A DNA stretch of 64,000 bases. It comes from Paraspadella gotoi (taxonomy: Eukaryota > Chaetognatha). How positions within the stretch are numbered: the first letter of the stretch is position 1; every line of letters starts with the position of its first letter. Below, one piece after another: positions 27,816 through 41,800 of this stretch. The translations under genes and the position numbers were made by a program. The DNA is taken from the NCBI GenBank assembly GCA_051294375.1, contig CM119266.1, positions 12,437,705 through 12,501,704 of the forward strand, written 5' to 3'. The notes under the pieces are model-generated. The model ran no database searches, was not told the origin of the DNA, and was given only the letters and a program-made list of their open reading frames with translations.

Positions 27816-28299
27816 GTTTACATTTTCATTCGAACTCGCTCACCGAAAAATACTGGTAAAAACTAAGAAAAATATTGGGCGCCAAATAAAAGTTAAAAGC
27901 AGATCTGCAAAGTTTTAGTAAGAAAAGAAAATTTAAAAAATAATATTTTTTATTTCGTTCGCGTAATGTTTAAATAATATAAAAAACTAAGCCCTCCGTC
28001 CCTCATCCTTACAGAAACTGATTTGCATTATTTTCTCCTCGTTTTGATTCCCGAGATATTTTTTTTTCTTTTCGTAATTTTACGCGAGAGAAACACTTTA
28101 AAATTAATTAAAGTTTTTTTTTTTGTTTTTTTTTTTTTTTTGAAAAAAAAAGAAGGTAAAAAAGGTTCATTTAAACTTTAAGATAATAAATGAATAATAA
28201 TATTCGGCGGAGCTCTCGGCATTTATCCATCTCCCCCCCCGACTTCCATTATCCCATAAATATGCCGGAATTTTTAATCGATGATTTTCGAAATGAAAA

Positions 28300-29106
28300 T
28301 TTTTATATTTTTTTTTTTAAAAACAACGATGTATCGTTTCTTTCTCTACTTTCTTCTCCATCTATACTCTTTTTCTTCTCATCGTTTTCTTTCTCGTACA
28401 TGTATCCTCTCTCCTTCTCTCCATCACCTTCTCCCTTCTGCTCATCGTCTCTCTCCGTCCTCCTCCTCTCTACTGTCTTAACCTCCTCCTTATTATAATT
28501 CTCCCTCTCTCCTCCTATTCTCTCTCTGTCTCATCCTCTCGTCTCTCACATCTCTCTCCTCTCTCTCTCCCTCCTCAAAATTAGGGTCCAGCAGTAAATT
28601 GCGCCCCGGCTAAGCCGGTAGTCCTATGTCAAATTCATATCATATCTCCTCTCTCTCTCTCTCTTTCTTAAATCAACTTTCTCCTCTTCCTTCACTCCCT
28701 CCCTCTCGATTCAACATCCCTCTCTCTCTTTCTTACTTCCGCCTCAGGGTCAGCATCCCCATCTCAATAGACTCCTTTCCCTCTCCCACCCTCACTCTTC
28801 TCTAGTCCTCTCAGCTCATCACAAAACCCTCATTCATCCCCCCTTTTTCCCTCCTCCTTCTCCTCTTTCACAACTCCCTGACTCCCTATCTCCTTTCCTT
28901 CCCCCGACCCTCCCCTCTCCGATTCCCTCTCCCTTTTTCCCTTCCCTCCCTTTCCTTCTCCGATCTATCACCGTTATACCGTCCTCTACTCACTTTCCTC
29001 CTCTATCCCACCGATTCCAATCTCCCACCTATACCGCCCCCATCCTCCGTCCACCCGCAACCGTCCTCGTCCCTCCCTCCCCCTCTTCCCCCCCCCCCCT
29101 CCCCAG
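28300..29106 (+). repeat. Very long pyrimidine run before a KCNQ exon
   Basis: About 800 bases on the + strand are almost entirely C and T, leading to the acceptor CCCTCCCCAG. The second version (29885-30417) has the same property but is shorter. Only a short GC-mixed island around 28585-28640 (CCGGCTAAGCCGG hairpin) breaks it. Confidence 0.8.
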
Positions 29107-29271
29107 ATCCTTGCCTCGGCATCGGGCCGCATGGACAGAACCAGTGGAAACTTGGAACGCTTCTGGGCGCCGCTCACTCCTGGGCTCACAAGACAAGAAC
29201 TCATCACCCGTGTTGTAACATACAATTCTCCTTTATCCCTGGTCCATATCCCCGTTCTTGCCTCCTACATG
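29107..29271 (+). CDS. KCNQ: KCNQ exon, S4 end to S5, version 1 (error-laden)
   Basis: Acceptor CCCTCCCCAG and donor ATG|GTGAGT bound a frame that begins [11 protein letters not shown] and includes QELIT. It aligns with the family region ILR-x2[13 protein letters not shown]...QELIT...FLILV, but the frame drifts several times. The stretch is 165 bases against 146 in version 2, consistent with inserted bases. It lies 130 bases before a 25-N gap. Poor sequence is more likely than a pseudogene, because exon borders and intron flanks are both kept. Confidence 0.7.
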
Positions 29272-30570
29272 GTGAGTATGAGAGAAGAGAGAAGACGAGA
29301 GAAGAGAGAGAGAAGAGGAGAGAGAGAGGAGAGAGAAGAAGAGAGATAGTAGAAGAGCGAAGAGAGATGGAAGAGAGAGTTGAGGAAGAGAGGACAGAGT
29401 GGNNNNNNNNNNNNNNNNNNNNNNNNNGTTTTCATTCGAACTCCGCTCACCGAAAATACTGTAAAAACTAAGAAAAATATTGGGGCCAAAAAAAGTTAAA
29501 AGCAGATCTGCAGAGTTTAGTAGAAAGAAAATTAAAAAATAATATTTTTTATTTCGTTCGTTAATCGTTTAAATAATATAAAAAACTAAGCCCTCGCTCC
29601 CTCATCCTTAACAGAAACTGATTTGCATTATTTTCTCGTTTTGATTCCGAGATATTTTTTTTCTTTTCGTAATTTTTACGAGAGAAACACTTAAAATTAA
29701 TTAAAGTTTTTTTGTTTTTTTTTTGAAAAAAAAAGGTAAAAAGGTTCATTTAACTTTAAGATAATAAAAAAATGAATAAATATTCGGCGAGCTCCGGCCA
29801 TTTATCTCTCCCCGACTTCCATTATCCATGAAATATGCCGGAATTTTTAATCGATTTTTTCGAAATGAATTTTTATTTTTAAAAGAACGAAGCTTTTATT
29901 TTTCCTCTTTTCTCTACTTTCTCTCTCTCCATCCCTTCTCATCCACTCATTCTTCCTCTCTCTCTTTCTTAATCCTTATTAATACCCTCTCTCTCTCTCT
30001 CCGTCTCGTCTCTCTCTCTCTCTACTCTCTCTCTCCTCTCTCTCTCTCTCTTTCTCCGTCCCTCCTCTTCTCTCTTGCGTATGCGTGTTCTCTTCACCTC
30101 TCATTCTCCCTCGTCTCTTCTTAATCCCTCCTCACATCCCTCTGTCTCCTTTGACCCCTCCACCCACTCTACTCTAATCCTTCGCTCGTCTACATTTCCG
30201 CATCATCATCCGCACCTATATATCCTCCTCCCTCTCTCTTTCACTCCTCTTCCTATTCTCCCTTTTCCTCCCCCACTCCCTCTCCGATTCCCTCTCACCT
30301 TTTCCCTCCCCCTTTCTCCGCTATCTTTCACGCACTCTCTCACTATCCCCGATTCCAATCTCCCCCTGACGCCCCCTCTCCGTCCACCCGCTCCTCTCTC
30401 CCTCTTCCCCCTCCCAGATCCTGCGCATCGTGCGCATGGACATGAAGAGGTGGAACTTGGAAGCTTCTGGGCGCCGTCATCTGGCGCTCACAGACAGAGA
30501 ACTCATCACCGTGTTGTACATAGCATTCCTTATCCTGGTCATTTCCTCGTTCTTGCTGGCATGGTGAGAT

Positions 30571-30621
<51 letters not shown>

Positions 30622-33600
30622 AAGAGAGAGAGAGAAGAGAGAGATGAGAGTGGTGACACTACCTTTTTCCGATAATTGAAAATATTCTACCCGTCTCTTC
30701 CTCCCACGTTGAGAATCGGGAACAATATCGTTATCTTTCCAATTTTTTTTTTAAATTTAATTTCAACGTCGAACGACGACGACGGAAACGACGACGACGA
30801 CGATAACGACAACATCGAAATCGACGACGAAGATGACAACGACGAAGACGACGATGGAAGTGACAATGACAAGGATAAAAACTACGACAATCACGACGAT
30901 GAAAACGACGATGACGACGGCGGTAACTCCGACGGAAACGGCGGTGACGAAAACGATAACGACAACGACGACAACGACGACGAACTTCTTTTTAAAAAAA
31001 CGATGATGACGAAGCTGATGGCGTCGGAAATGAAAAATAAAGTCGTCGCGGCGGAAATTCGCGCTTTGGATCTGGAATTGATGATGATGACGATTGGAAA
31101 GACGATAAGAGCGGAGGAAAGAGTGGGTGGATGGAAAGACGTGTGACGATGACGAAAACGACGACGACGACGACGACAAGACTACACCGGCGAATGGGAC
31201 GTCGACAAAGTCATAATAGGGGAATTTTCAAGGATCCCTTTTTTCTTCCTTCTTTTCTCTTCCAGCTTGTTTTATAACTCTTAGTCCTCGGGGCTGAAAA
31301 AAAAAATTTACCCCTGACATTTCTTTTTCTTTTTTCATCCTTTAACCTCCCCCTCTTTTCCCCCCTCTTTGCCTCCCAGTTTTTCTTCCATTTTTCATTT
31401 TCTTAATCTTTTCTTTTTTTTTTCCTCATTTGATAGTCACTTTCCACTCAACCCTATCCATCGTTTTCTCGCTTAATTTTTTCCCTTTTTGCTAAATTAA
31501 CTCTCTTCCCCGACCATATTACTTCGATTTACTTCTTATTTTCCTCCACCTTTTTCTTCCCTCTATTTTTCTTTTTCCTCTCCCTTTCTTTCTTTCTTCT
31601 TTCTTTCTTTCTTTCTTCTCTCATCGTCAATCCTCCACCTTTTTCTTCTCGTCCTTTTTTAACTAATTCCTTTTTGTAGCGGAGCCAATACCCCCGGCCT
31701 TCATCTTCGCGTCATTTACTCCACGCTGAATATTTCAAGATCTTGCAAAAAGAGGAAAAAAAATGTAATGAGCCTGAATAGTGCAATACTCTTAGCAAAT
31801 TGAATTAGTTAAAAGAAACGAATCAGAAAGATAACCAAACCAGTATATAAGGTGATAGACAGACGCGGGTCTACTACCCCCTCCTTCTCATTCACCTCCT
31901 CTTCATCCTCCTCCCAGGGATTCAGGGCCGCGTTCACGAGATTCAGTTCACCTTTCTCTCTTCTCCTACTCGTTTCTTCCCTTTTTTTACCCTCATGATT
32001 GTCTCCGTATAGATTTTCCTGCCGTCAATATATTAGATACCTTTTCAGAGCAAACTTTAACCTATAAATTAGAATTCCGCTTTACAATACTAATAGTTTT
32101 CTCTCTTTTACTTTTCGAGTTACAACTAAGTTGGTTTTTGCTCTCGACAGAACTGAGATTTTTCCACGCGATAAATAGCCCAACGATTGTTGTCCTCCGA
32201 TATATCGACTCGATCTACGGGCGTCGAAAGAAAAAGAGGAGGTTTGAAAATTTAAATTAAAAAAAGAAAAAGTTTCGGTTATATTTTCCGACGAGTAGAA
32301 GGTACAAATAGAAAAAAAACGAAACAAAGATAGGAAGGAAACTGAACAAAGAAAATAGGGAAAGAAAAGTCAACCTTAAAAAAAAATAATTGAAAGAAAA
32401 GGGAGGAAAGGAAACCGTAAAAAAAAAGAAAAAGAGAGAGTAGAGTAGATTTGATCCAAAATTGGCCACAAATTAGAACTCCCGCTGGAAAGAATGGGAT
32501 TTTCGAAGAAGGGGTAAAAAAAAAACCCAGATGTAAAATAGAAAGAGAGGAAAGGAAAGAAATGTGAGAATGGGGAAAAAAGGAGAAAGGGAGGAAGGGG
32601 AGAGGGGCAGAGGATGAAACGATAAAACGAGACCTCAAAGAAAAAAGAAATAGAACAGAGAGAAGCACTTAAAAGCGATAAATCGGAAGAGGAAGAGGAA
32701 GAGGAGAAAACAGAGAAGCGGACGAAGAGGCCAAAAAACATAAAGAAAACGACAATAATATCGATAATATTATTTGTTTTTTTCATAAAAAAAAAAACAG
32801 ACAAAAACTGGCAAGAAGATCAACAATAAATATATGAAAAAAAATGTCAACGACAAAGCAAAGAAGCGGAACAACTTTAGAGCTTTTTCAGTTTGCGTAA
32901 TCTTGTCATCTATTCTTTTTAAATACGACGAATCGACTCACTCATGCATTGCACAATTAAACCGTATGTATGTAATGTCAGACTAACGGACAATCACATT
33001 TACTGGGCGGCGCGGCGCAAAACAGAGAGACGCAAAAGTTCAGAAATAATATCCAAAAACAAAAATTGAATGACTGGTCCATTTATTACATACAAAAAAG
33101 AAGAAAAAGATCCGCGCGCATAATAAACAAAAGGACACACAAAAAGTAAAAACGAAAAACCAAAGTTGTCTCAAGAATAAAAGCATTGAAGCGACGAAAA
33201 CCTCTCGGGCAAAACCCAACTATTTTCTGTCAAGACAAGAAAACCAAAATAAAGCTCATTCCTAATTCTTTTTTTATTATTTGTTTAATAAATAACAGAG
33301 ATTTATAGACAGGTATATACTTTTTAAAATGGTATTTTGAGGTTTCTTTTTCGTTGAAAATCGGTAGAAATCGAATATCAGACAAGAAACAAAGACGTCA
33401 AAAGCGAAACATTCAGATAAAATATTCTGAAAAAAAAAAAGAAAAAATCTGTCGTGTTTGGAATATTTTTTTCTTAGATTTTGGGAAACTTTAACGTTTA
33501 CGTAGATTTTGACGACATTTAAAAATAACAATTTTCTTAAGGGAAAAGTGGAGAATTGCCTCACTTTTTAGGTTTCTTCTGTTGCCGCGCAAACGCTCTG

Positions 33601-34541
33601 TGCGCGTCTCGAATAGATGCGCGAGTCGCAGATTACATTGCCTTACATTACATTACCGTAGCATCTGACTTTTTCTTTACTCCAGCGACCTCTCCGAAAT
33701 TTTGCTTTTGTTTGTTTTATTTTTCTCGAATTTCACCACCGCGCCATCTCCCTCTATTCTTTTTTTTTTCCATTTGCGTCCCCATTCTTTTTTTCCTCCT
33801 CGCTCATTTTTCGATTTGAGGATTATGCAAATGAGGTCCTCAAGGACTCTCGAATCGTCAACGACTTTGGTGGACGAACGAATTCCGTCGAGGTTGCCTC
33901 TGTTTTTTTTTTGGGGGGGGAGGGTTTGGAGGCGCCGCCAAGCGTTGGCGTTGCGTTGACGTTTTGTTGACGTTGGCGTTGGCGTGGGTGAGACCGAAGA
34001 GCGATCGCGTAGGGTGAGATTTCGACCAATATTTTGCGGCGTTCACAATGTCTCGTGTGACGCGATTAAAATGTGACGCTATTTGGTATTTTGAAAGAAA
34101 CTAAATATTTTATTTGTTTTTAAAAAAATAAAGAAACAAAAGAAACGTCGACGCGAGAAAAATAATCTTTTTCGACGGCGCTGCTTCCGACACCTGCGTT
34201 TGACTCGGCATCTGCCGAGGAGATAATATTTCAAAAGATACTCTGCAGATGTCAAAAAAATTGTGACGTGTCTCGTTTGAAAAGTCACACGATCGAAACC
34301 TCTCGCCTACGGGCGGAATTATTTGGTTATCTATCAAGTATCTATCTATCTAGAAACGCTACTGGCAACAACAACGTCAATGAAAGAAGACAAACATTTA
34401 AATACGAATGAAAAATTATAAAAATAATAAGGAAAGAAATTTAATTTATGTTGTAGTGAGAACCGCGAGTAACAGGGTCTGCGTTCCGCCAGACCGGAAG
34501 AGGCGACCGCATAAATTACGGCGCGGGAGAAAAAAAATTTA

Positions 34542-34596
<55 letters not shown>

Positions 34597-37500
34597 CTTC
34601 CACCCCCCCCTCAATTCTCCCGCAGGTGGAAAAGGACGAGCAGGTGGTGAACCACCTCGGGCAAGTGCAGCGCCACTTCCAGACCTACGCCGACGCGCTG
34701 TGGTGGGGAGTGGTGACGATGTGCACCGTCGGCTACGGCGACGTCGTCCCCATCACGTGGAAGGGAAAGCTCGTCGCCTGCTTCTGCTCTGTCTGTGGAA
34801 TCTCCTTCTTCGCCTTGCCAGGTGAGGAAAGGGTGAGGAAAGGGTGAGGAAAAAGTAGGGAGAGGTGAGGTGACCGAGAAAGGAAAGGCGAGGAAAGGGT
34901 AAGGAGAGGTTGGGTGACCGAGAAAGGAAGGGTGAGGGACCTCATGAGGAAAGCTGCGGGATCGGGAGGTAAAGGGAAGGGAAGGCGCGAGATAAAAATG
35001 GTAAGAAAACAAAACACTGTTGACTTGTGCCGTAGTAATTAAGTTATATGAGCTCGCGCGATACATATATATAAATTTCTTTGTCGTTGTTGTTCACCTT
35101 GTCGTTGTTGTCGTTTGTTTCATAGTTTTTATCATCGCCGTCAATTTCTTATCTTTTCCTTCAATGTCGTTTCTAACGTTAGATATTTCAACTAAAAAAA
35201 TGTGTACCAAACCTTGGAGGACAAAGCTCGTGTTCATGACTGCGGTTAAAATGAAAAAAAGGAAAATTGTACTCGAGAAAAAGAATATTCTTTTCATTTT
35301 ACTGATTTTTTTTCTTATTTTATTCTTATTTAATTTTCTTTTTTGTTATACATATACTCCGTTTTTTTTTATTTTTCGCCGTCATCATTTCTCTTTTCCT
35401 TTATTTCTTTTTTTTTAATCTCCTCATTCTCCGTCCTTTCCTCTCTTTCCCCTTCTTTCCTAGTTTCTACTTTCCCCCTCTCTTCTCTCTTCCTCCGCCA
35501 CCCCCCGTTTGCCTCTCATTCTAAACTTTCCCCCTTTTTCTCTCCCTGTAAACGGGGGGTGGAAAGTCTCGCCGGGTCACCTCCGGGCGGTTTCCCTTCG
35601 GTGGAGTCGCGTTGGCCTCCTCCTTCGCTCGGCCTTGGGATCGGCGGCGGTGGTGGAAAGTGGGGTGGATATGAGGGGGGTGGTCAAGGTTGAGGGATGG
35701 TTTGGGATTGGTGTGGTGTTTGGTATTGGCATCGTAATCAGGGCGTGATCGGATTCGCCGTCAAAAATGTTCAGTGGATGTTTAGGGAAAGTTAATTTGG
35801 TGAAGTTTCGTTTTCTGTATGACTTCTAACCAATTGAAAGGACCATCATTAATCGTCACCTTAAGTGAGTTAACTTTTTTTTTTCGTGGTCGCTTAAAGG
35901 TAATTTGTTGCTTCGAAACGGGCGAGTAGGAAAAATAAAGGGAAAAGGAGAAAATTAAGTTACATTGAGCGAAGTACAAATTATTGTTTCAACGCAGAAG
36001 CTTCACTGTTCCCGTTCATTCAGAGATCCAGGCACCCTGTTAAAGCAGTTCACTATTTCCCTGCCGTGCTCATCTCTGCCTTGCGCCTCTCTTCATCCTC
36101 TTCCAGCACTGCATCTCTTGACATACTCTTCCAACCTCTCTGCCCTGTACTTCTCGGCGCCCTCTTCCAGCAATGCATTCCGAAAGGCCCTCTTCCAACC
36201 TTGCACCGGTTTCCTTCCTATTCTAGTACGTCCCTTTACTGTCTCTCTGCACCTGCCTCCAAACCTTGCACCTCTCTGAACCCCTATTTCAAACCTTGAC
36301 ACCTTCCCACCTCCCTCTATCCGCGACCTCATTCCCTTCAACGAATCTCCGTAATTTCCCTCGACGATCTTCCGCTGCTGCAGGGGGGAAGGAGATCCTT
36401 ACCTCCTCCGAAACTCACCCATTCTGTTTCAAGCAGACGAAGAAGATGTTTCTCTACAACATGTAAAAGACTAGATATAGTCGCCTCAATGTTTCTTATT
36501 ACGGTGTTCGGAAGTCACTGGCGTCAATTTTTTTTTTTTTTTTTTTATGCATTTTGGGCAAAAAAATTGATTCAACCTATTGCCTACTATAATTACCGAC
36601 TTGCCTTACTTACCTTAACTACTATATTTCAACCTTTTTGTAGCGCAAATCTCAACTAGAATATCAAATAATAAAACAACTTCTCTCTCTCTCTCTCTCT
36701 TTCCTCTCTCTCTCTCTCTCTCTGCTTCAAACTCTCTCCTCATCGATTTTCGAATCTCAGATTCTCGAGTCTTCGATGCAAATTCTGCGCCGAAGAAAAC
36801 GAAGGAACGCGAGTCGATCCCCGCCCGGTTCGTGACACCCGAGATCCAGATGCAGCGCCGCTCCGCTTTCACCAACTATTTAAGTCTCAGTTCCCCAACA
36901 CCCGCTTACCCACAACATGTTCTAGCTCTCCCCACAAAACGATCTCTTACCCGCAACATATTCTCGCTCTCCCCACAGCAAGATCTCTTATTGACATGTT
37001 CCAGTTGTAAAATTTTAGCGTTTTATTCGGTTTTTCGTACCAGAGTTCCAATTTGTTTAGATTATTTTTTAATGGTCCACGATTAATCCACAAACCCTTT
37101 TTTCCCCAACCACCCCCATATTCCTTCCCCTCACCAATAAACCCACCCACATGTCGACTCCAGTCTTCGTCCTTCGTCTCCCAACTGAATTTCTTTCTCC
37201 TTCGAGATAAATTAAAGAAACTTTAACGACTGCCTCGTCCCTCGGCTGCTTCGCGCCTTACCCTGTCGTTCTTGGCCTCAACACTCGGCCCTACCCTGTC
37301 GTTCTTGGCCTCAACACTCGGCCCCTACCGAGCCAAGTCCGCTGCCTCGCAGCTTTGTCTGTCCATCCCTTCTCTCGTTTTACTTTTTAACCCCAACTTT
37401 TTTGTTTAATCCAACGCATCTAACTAGTTTACACTAATATCCTTCTGTTATAAACTCTTTCATCTTGCCCAATCGCCACCTTCTCCCAGATGTTCTTTTG

Positions 37501-38716
37501 CCCATTTTTTCTCCATCTCAGCCCTTACCCCATCTTGCCGACCTTCCTTCCCCACCGCAAGGACGTCCTTAACCCTCTCCCTCCATCTCCTCACCTTCTT
37601 CCTCTTTCTATCTCTCATTCTCTTCCTACACCCTTACCCCACTCTCTCTCAACCACACCCCACTTTTCTCCATCGCACCCCAGCCGCTTCTTCCGAACAC
37701 CACCACACCCACCCAACCCTAACCCCCTCCTTTCCCTCCAGCAAACTCATTTTCCCCCGGTGATTTCCCGCGTGAGAGAATCTCACAATGTGAGTCGAAT
37801 GTCTAGGACGTTGAACGACGTGGCCGTTCCGGGCGTTGGCGCGGGGACTTGGCGTCGTGGCGCGGGATTAAGCATAGTGGCGTGGCGAGTGTGCGTGAGG
37901 AAAACTGTTGGCGCGTTTTGGGCTTGGCGACCGTCAATGATTGGCATAGCTTGTATCTCTTTTCAAAATGTTTAAAATCTCTTCAAGTTTTCCTTGAGTG
38001 AATTTTTTTCTAGCGGTGGGTTTCAAATGGTCACCTTGTAACTCTCAAACCCCAAAAAAATTACCTTCGCAAGTCATCGTGCTTTTCTGTAATCTGTTTT
38101 TCCCTTGACTTGGCTTGACAAGTTTTTTTCGCGCATCAGTTCTGCAGGTCGTGACTCGACGTTGGAAAATCGCAATGAGTTGTAACGAAATCGACGCCGC
38201 AAGTTCGACGGGCCAGAGAATCGGCGTCGCCCGGGAAATGACGCCCAGAATCGGCGCCGCTGATTCCGCCTCGCTGGCGTCGCCGCTGAAATAAATAAAA
38301 AGAGAGAGAGGCGCCGCCATGGCATCTCCCCTCGACTTCCGTCTCCGGGCGGACGTGCGTTCGCATGCAAATGGCGGAATGGCGAAATGGCAGGCAAATG
38401 GCATCGAAGAGCGACTCGAATTTCTAGTCGACCGCTCTTTGAGGAAAAAAAAAAAGAATCTGGCATCTCATTTTGAATTTGAGGCCGAGAGGCAAAAAGG
38501 GCTCAAGGGTCGAATCCCCGATGGGCGGAGATGGAACGAGTCGGGACGAATCGGAAAATGGGGGGGCGTTTATGGGGGGCGGTGAGCGAATCGGAGCCGA
38601 CGTAATGAGGACGATGATGTGAGGAACGGGGATATTGATGCGGTTGATTTGATGGAGCAGATGAGGAGCTCGGTTGAATGATGACTCGATGATGTGATGG
38701 AGCGAAAGAGATGAGA

Positions 38717-38782
<66 letters not shown>

Positions 38783-38795
38783 GATGATGATTTGA

Positions 38796-38836
<41 letters not shown>

Positions 38837-41800
38837 TAATTCTTGGTCTTTCCTCTTTCTGGGAAAAAGCAAAGACAGAAATATATAATATCGTATGATA
38901 TGCAAGTTAAAAAAACGTTGTCCTTGTCGTAAAGAACCTAGTTGTGATGCTTGAAACATTTCTCAAGAGAAAAATGAAAAGATACAAAGGAATAATGGAA
39001 AAAGAGAAAAGAGAAGGAAATGTTAGGGGCAAAAAAAGAATGAATATATAAAAAAATTTAAAAAACAAAAAGGGGTGAAAAAAAAGGAAGAGTTTTTTTA
39101 CAAGGCGTCCTTTTTCGAAAAATGACAAGAATGATGATCGATCGCTCGAGAGCATTTTTCGTGAATATTTAATGTTTTTTTTGTGAATAGTAAATGGTTT
39201 TCCCGGCGCATAAGAGACAAGGAGTTCGCCGAAGTCAAACTTTCACGATTCAAAGGGCAGAATATTTAAACGACAATTTCCCCGCGTCGTTGAAATAATT
39301 ATTTGTCGATGTCAAGAGATGTCAAGTCGCGAAGAAGTAGGCCTGTCGTCGAAAGCCAATGCTTGTCCGTGGGACATAACTTTAGGGCGAAATCGATTGT
39401 CTCGTAAAAGATAGGAAAAATGTTTATAATTTAAAAAAAAATTTTTAGCAATTTTAATACAAATAAATTATTTATTAATTTTTTTTAGCCGGAATTATGG
39501 GTTCCGGATTCGCGCTCAAAGTGCAACAACTGCAACGACAAAAGCACATGGTGCGACGTCGATTGCCTGCCGCAGTTCTCATCCAAGCCGTGTGGCGTCT
39601 CTACGCCGTGGAAAACGACCACAGGTTTTTTAGACAAAAGACAAACGCTTTTTTAGTGTTGGAGAGTTGAAAAACTTTTTTGTCTGGAAAGAAATCAAAT
39701 TGGTGCAAGTTTCTCTAATAAAGTTAACTGTTACCGATCAATGAGTTTTACTAATACGAACTAATATACTAATATGATTTTCAATAATCAATTTAATTAT
39801 AATTTTGTTCAGATCTGAGGCTACATGGAAAATCTACATGGTGAAAGAACCAGACGACAAATTAAATTCTGAGTTGAACCGATCGGCGACTGGCATCGCG
39901 GGATTCGTCGGCTCAGGTGCCTTCGTTGTTGTTGTTGTTGTCGCAGTTGTCAAAAAAAATGTATAACTAAAAATTCTTGGCTTTTTGTATGGAGAACTAA
40001 TTCCATGATTACATTTTTACAGAGCCATGTATGACCAAACGAGGCAAGTCAGAGTAGTTCGAGATGTAAAATTAGATTTATGACGATTTTACGTTTTAAT
40101 TAAACAAGGAATTTAGGGCCTTTCTTTCTTAAATTACGAAGGCCAATTATACCCTAAATCACAATAAGACTAAAATTTAATATATTCTCTAGTTTTTGCT
40201 TTAATTATATTATTTTTTTACTATTTCACAACTTTACTTTTTCTCTATCTCTGTATCAATTTCGCCGTCTTTCTTTCCTTACTTTCCAACTTTCCCTATT
40301 TCTTAGGGAAAGTTAGTCGATAGGAGTAGGTCCTTCTTTTTTTTTTCTCTCTCTCTCTCTCACACAATTTCCCGTTAGACCTTAAAGAGCGCATGTCAAA
40401 TTCGTTCTTTTCTCAACTTTTTTATTAAATTTCACGCAAATATTAAAAAAAAAATTTTTTCTTCAATTTCTCCATAAAATCTGTTTTTTTTTTGTTTTTT
40501 TGTTCTTTTAGGTTCCATCAAATCCACCACAGAAACTTTCGTCAGTAGATTGTCCGTTCGTACTAGAAAGCCAGGGGTCTTCGGTGGGGCCTCTCCCCTT
40601 CTATTTCGGTAGGTTGATTTATTTATAGTTTAATAAATTAATTAATTAATTCTTCGATGGATTATTTATTTTTTTTAGAACGGCCAATACCCTCCGTCGT
40701 TCTCTGCAAGGCATCATCGCTCAACAAGAAGAGAATGAAGACGCTGACGACAGCATTAGTGCCAATGAAGTAAGCATCGACACAATCACCAGTCACCAAG
40801 CATTTTATGATTGCAACGATGATCGATCTTCCCTGTTAGGTTTTCCCACCAACGCCGAACGGTCACCGCAGCAGCCAACTGAGTTTGTCGGACTCCATGC
40901 CAAACAAGGCTCCTTCCTACGACGAAGACATGGACTCCATAGCAGAGTGGGGCGCTATAGAGAGGGGTTAGTTGCTTCGTTAAGCCTTTGGGTTTTTTTG
41001 TTTGTTTATTTCTTATTGTTATGTTTTTGTTATTATTTATTTGCGATAAGAATTTTGTAATTATCTATTCTTATCTTTTTTTCACCTCACAGGTCCGTGC
41101 GTGGTGAAACTCACTCCAGCTCATAAAACCGCCATTCGTTCCATGAGGAAAATGAAGTATTTTTTGGCCAGAAGAAAATTCAAGGAATCGATGAAACCCT
41201 ATGATGTCAAAGACGTCATGGAACAGTATTCCCAGGGACATTTGGACCTTTTAGGTATACTTTGTTTAATATTATGAAATTAACTAGCATTTACAGCAAA
41301 TTAGCAGTTAAAAAAAATAAAAATAAAACTTTTTTATTAAATTTTGAACAAAACTAAAAAGAGTGGATTAATTCAATTTCAAAGTATATATCTTCAATCC
41401 AATCTCTATTTTCATTTTCTCCTCTCCACCCACAGGGAGAGTGAAAATCCTCCAGTCCCGATTGGAGCAGATCCTGGGCAAGCAGGGGCCTTCGACGCCC
41501 AAATCCTCCAAAGGCGCTTATGATTCTAAAGTGAGTCTCGCCCAACGCGTCGTCCGCATCGAACGCCAGGTCGACGACGTCGAATCAAAACTCGACAAAC
41601 TCCTCGACATCTACGTCGACGAGAGAAACACTAACGTCAGGTGAGATTTTGAAGAATTATAGTTTATACGGCGCATGTTCAATTGTTCATTTCTTAAATT
41701 TATAGATTCAAAATGCATACGTATAACTGTTGACTATTGATAATTATCCGAGATTAAGGTGAATAGCCGTAACGCTCACTCAATTACTTTAAGCTTTTTG

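Larger units (their letters stand above)
27816..29402. repeat. First version of the duplicated KCNQ S4-S5 segment
   Basis: It starts with TTTTCATTCGAACTCGCTC (27822) and runs collinearly with 29428-30640: GCAGATCTGCA, TTATTTCGTTCG, GATTTGCATTATTTTCTC, the long pyrimidine run, the exon, and the GA tract after it. It ends at a 25-N gap inside the GA tract. Confidence 0.85.
34822..39488 (+). other. Large KCNQ intron (4.7 kb)
   Basis: The intron contains GTGAGGAAAGG-type repeats just after the donor (34822-34990), a T/C-rich run (35350-35530), a degenerate CTCTTCCAACCTTGCA-like repeat (36080-36300), two short tandem duplications (36900-36985, 37259-37324), a CpG-richer stretch with a strong Kozak ATG (38130-38585) and an ATG/GAT microsatellite (38715-38836). 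No channel exon was found. Confidence 0.7.

Noticed and set aside
28590-28640. tRNA-like or hairpin element around CCGGCTAAGCCGG
   Set aside because: Only one short stem is visible, with no cloverleaf and no A or B box.
32279-32804. Hydrophobic minus-strand frames of 129-142 codons resembling S1-S4
   Set aside because: They are on the strand opposite to KCNQ, overlap each other in different frames, and reflect an A/G-rich run. No charged S4 pattern is present.
38570-38959. Poly-histidine protein on the minus strand
   Set aside because: It is the reverse reading of the (GAT)n microsatellite in a KCNQ intron.
40022-40046. Microexon candidate after TTTTTACAG in the KCNQ intron
   Set aside because: A 25-base exon ending at GTCAGA would leave phase 2, whereas the following KCNQ exon (40512) needs phase 1, and the main transcript is in frame without it.
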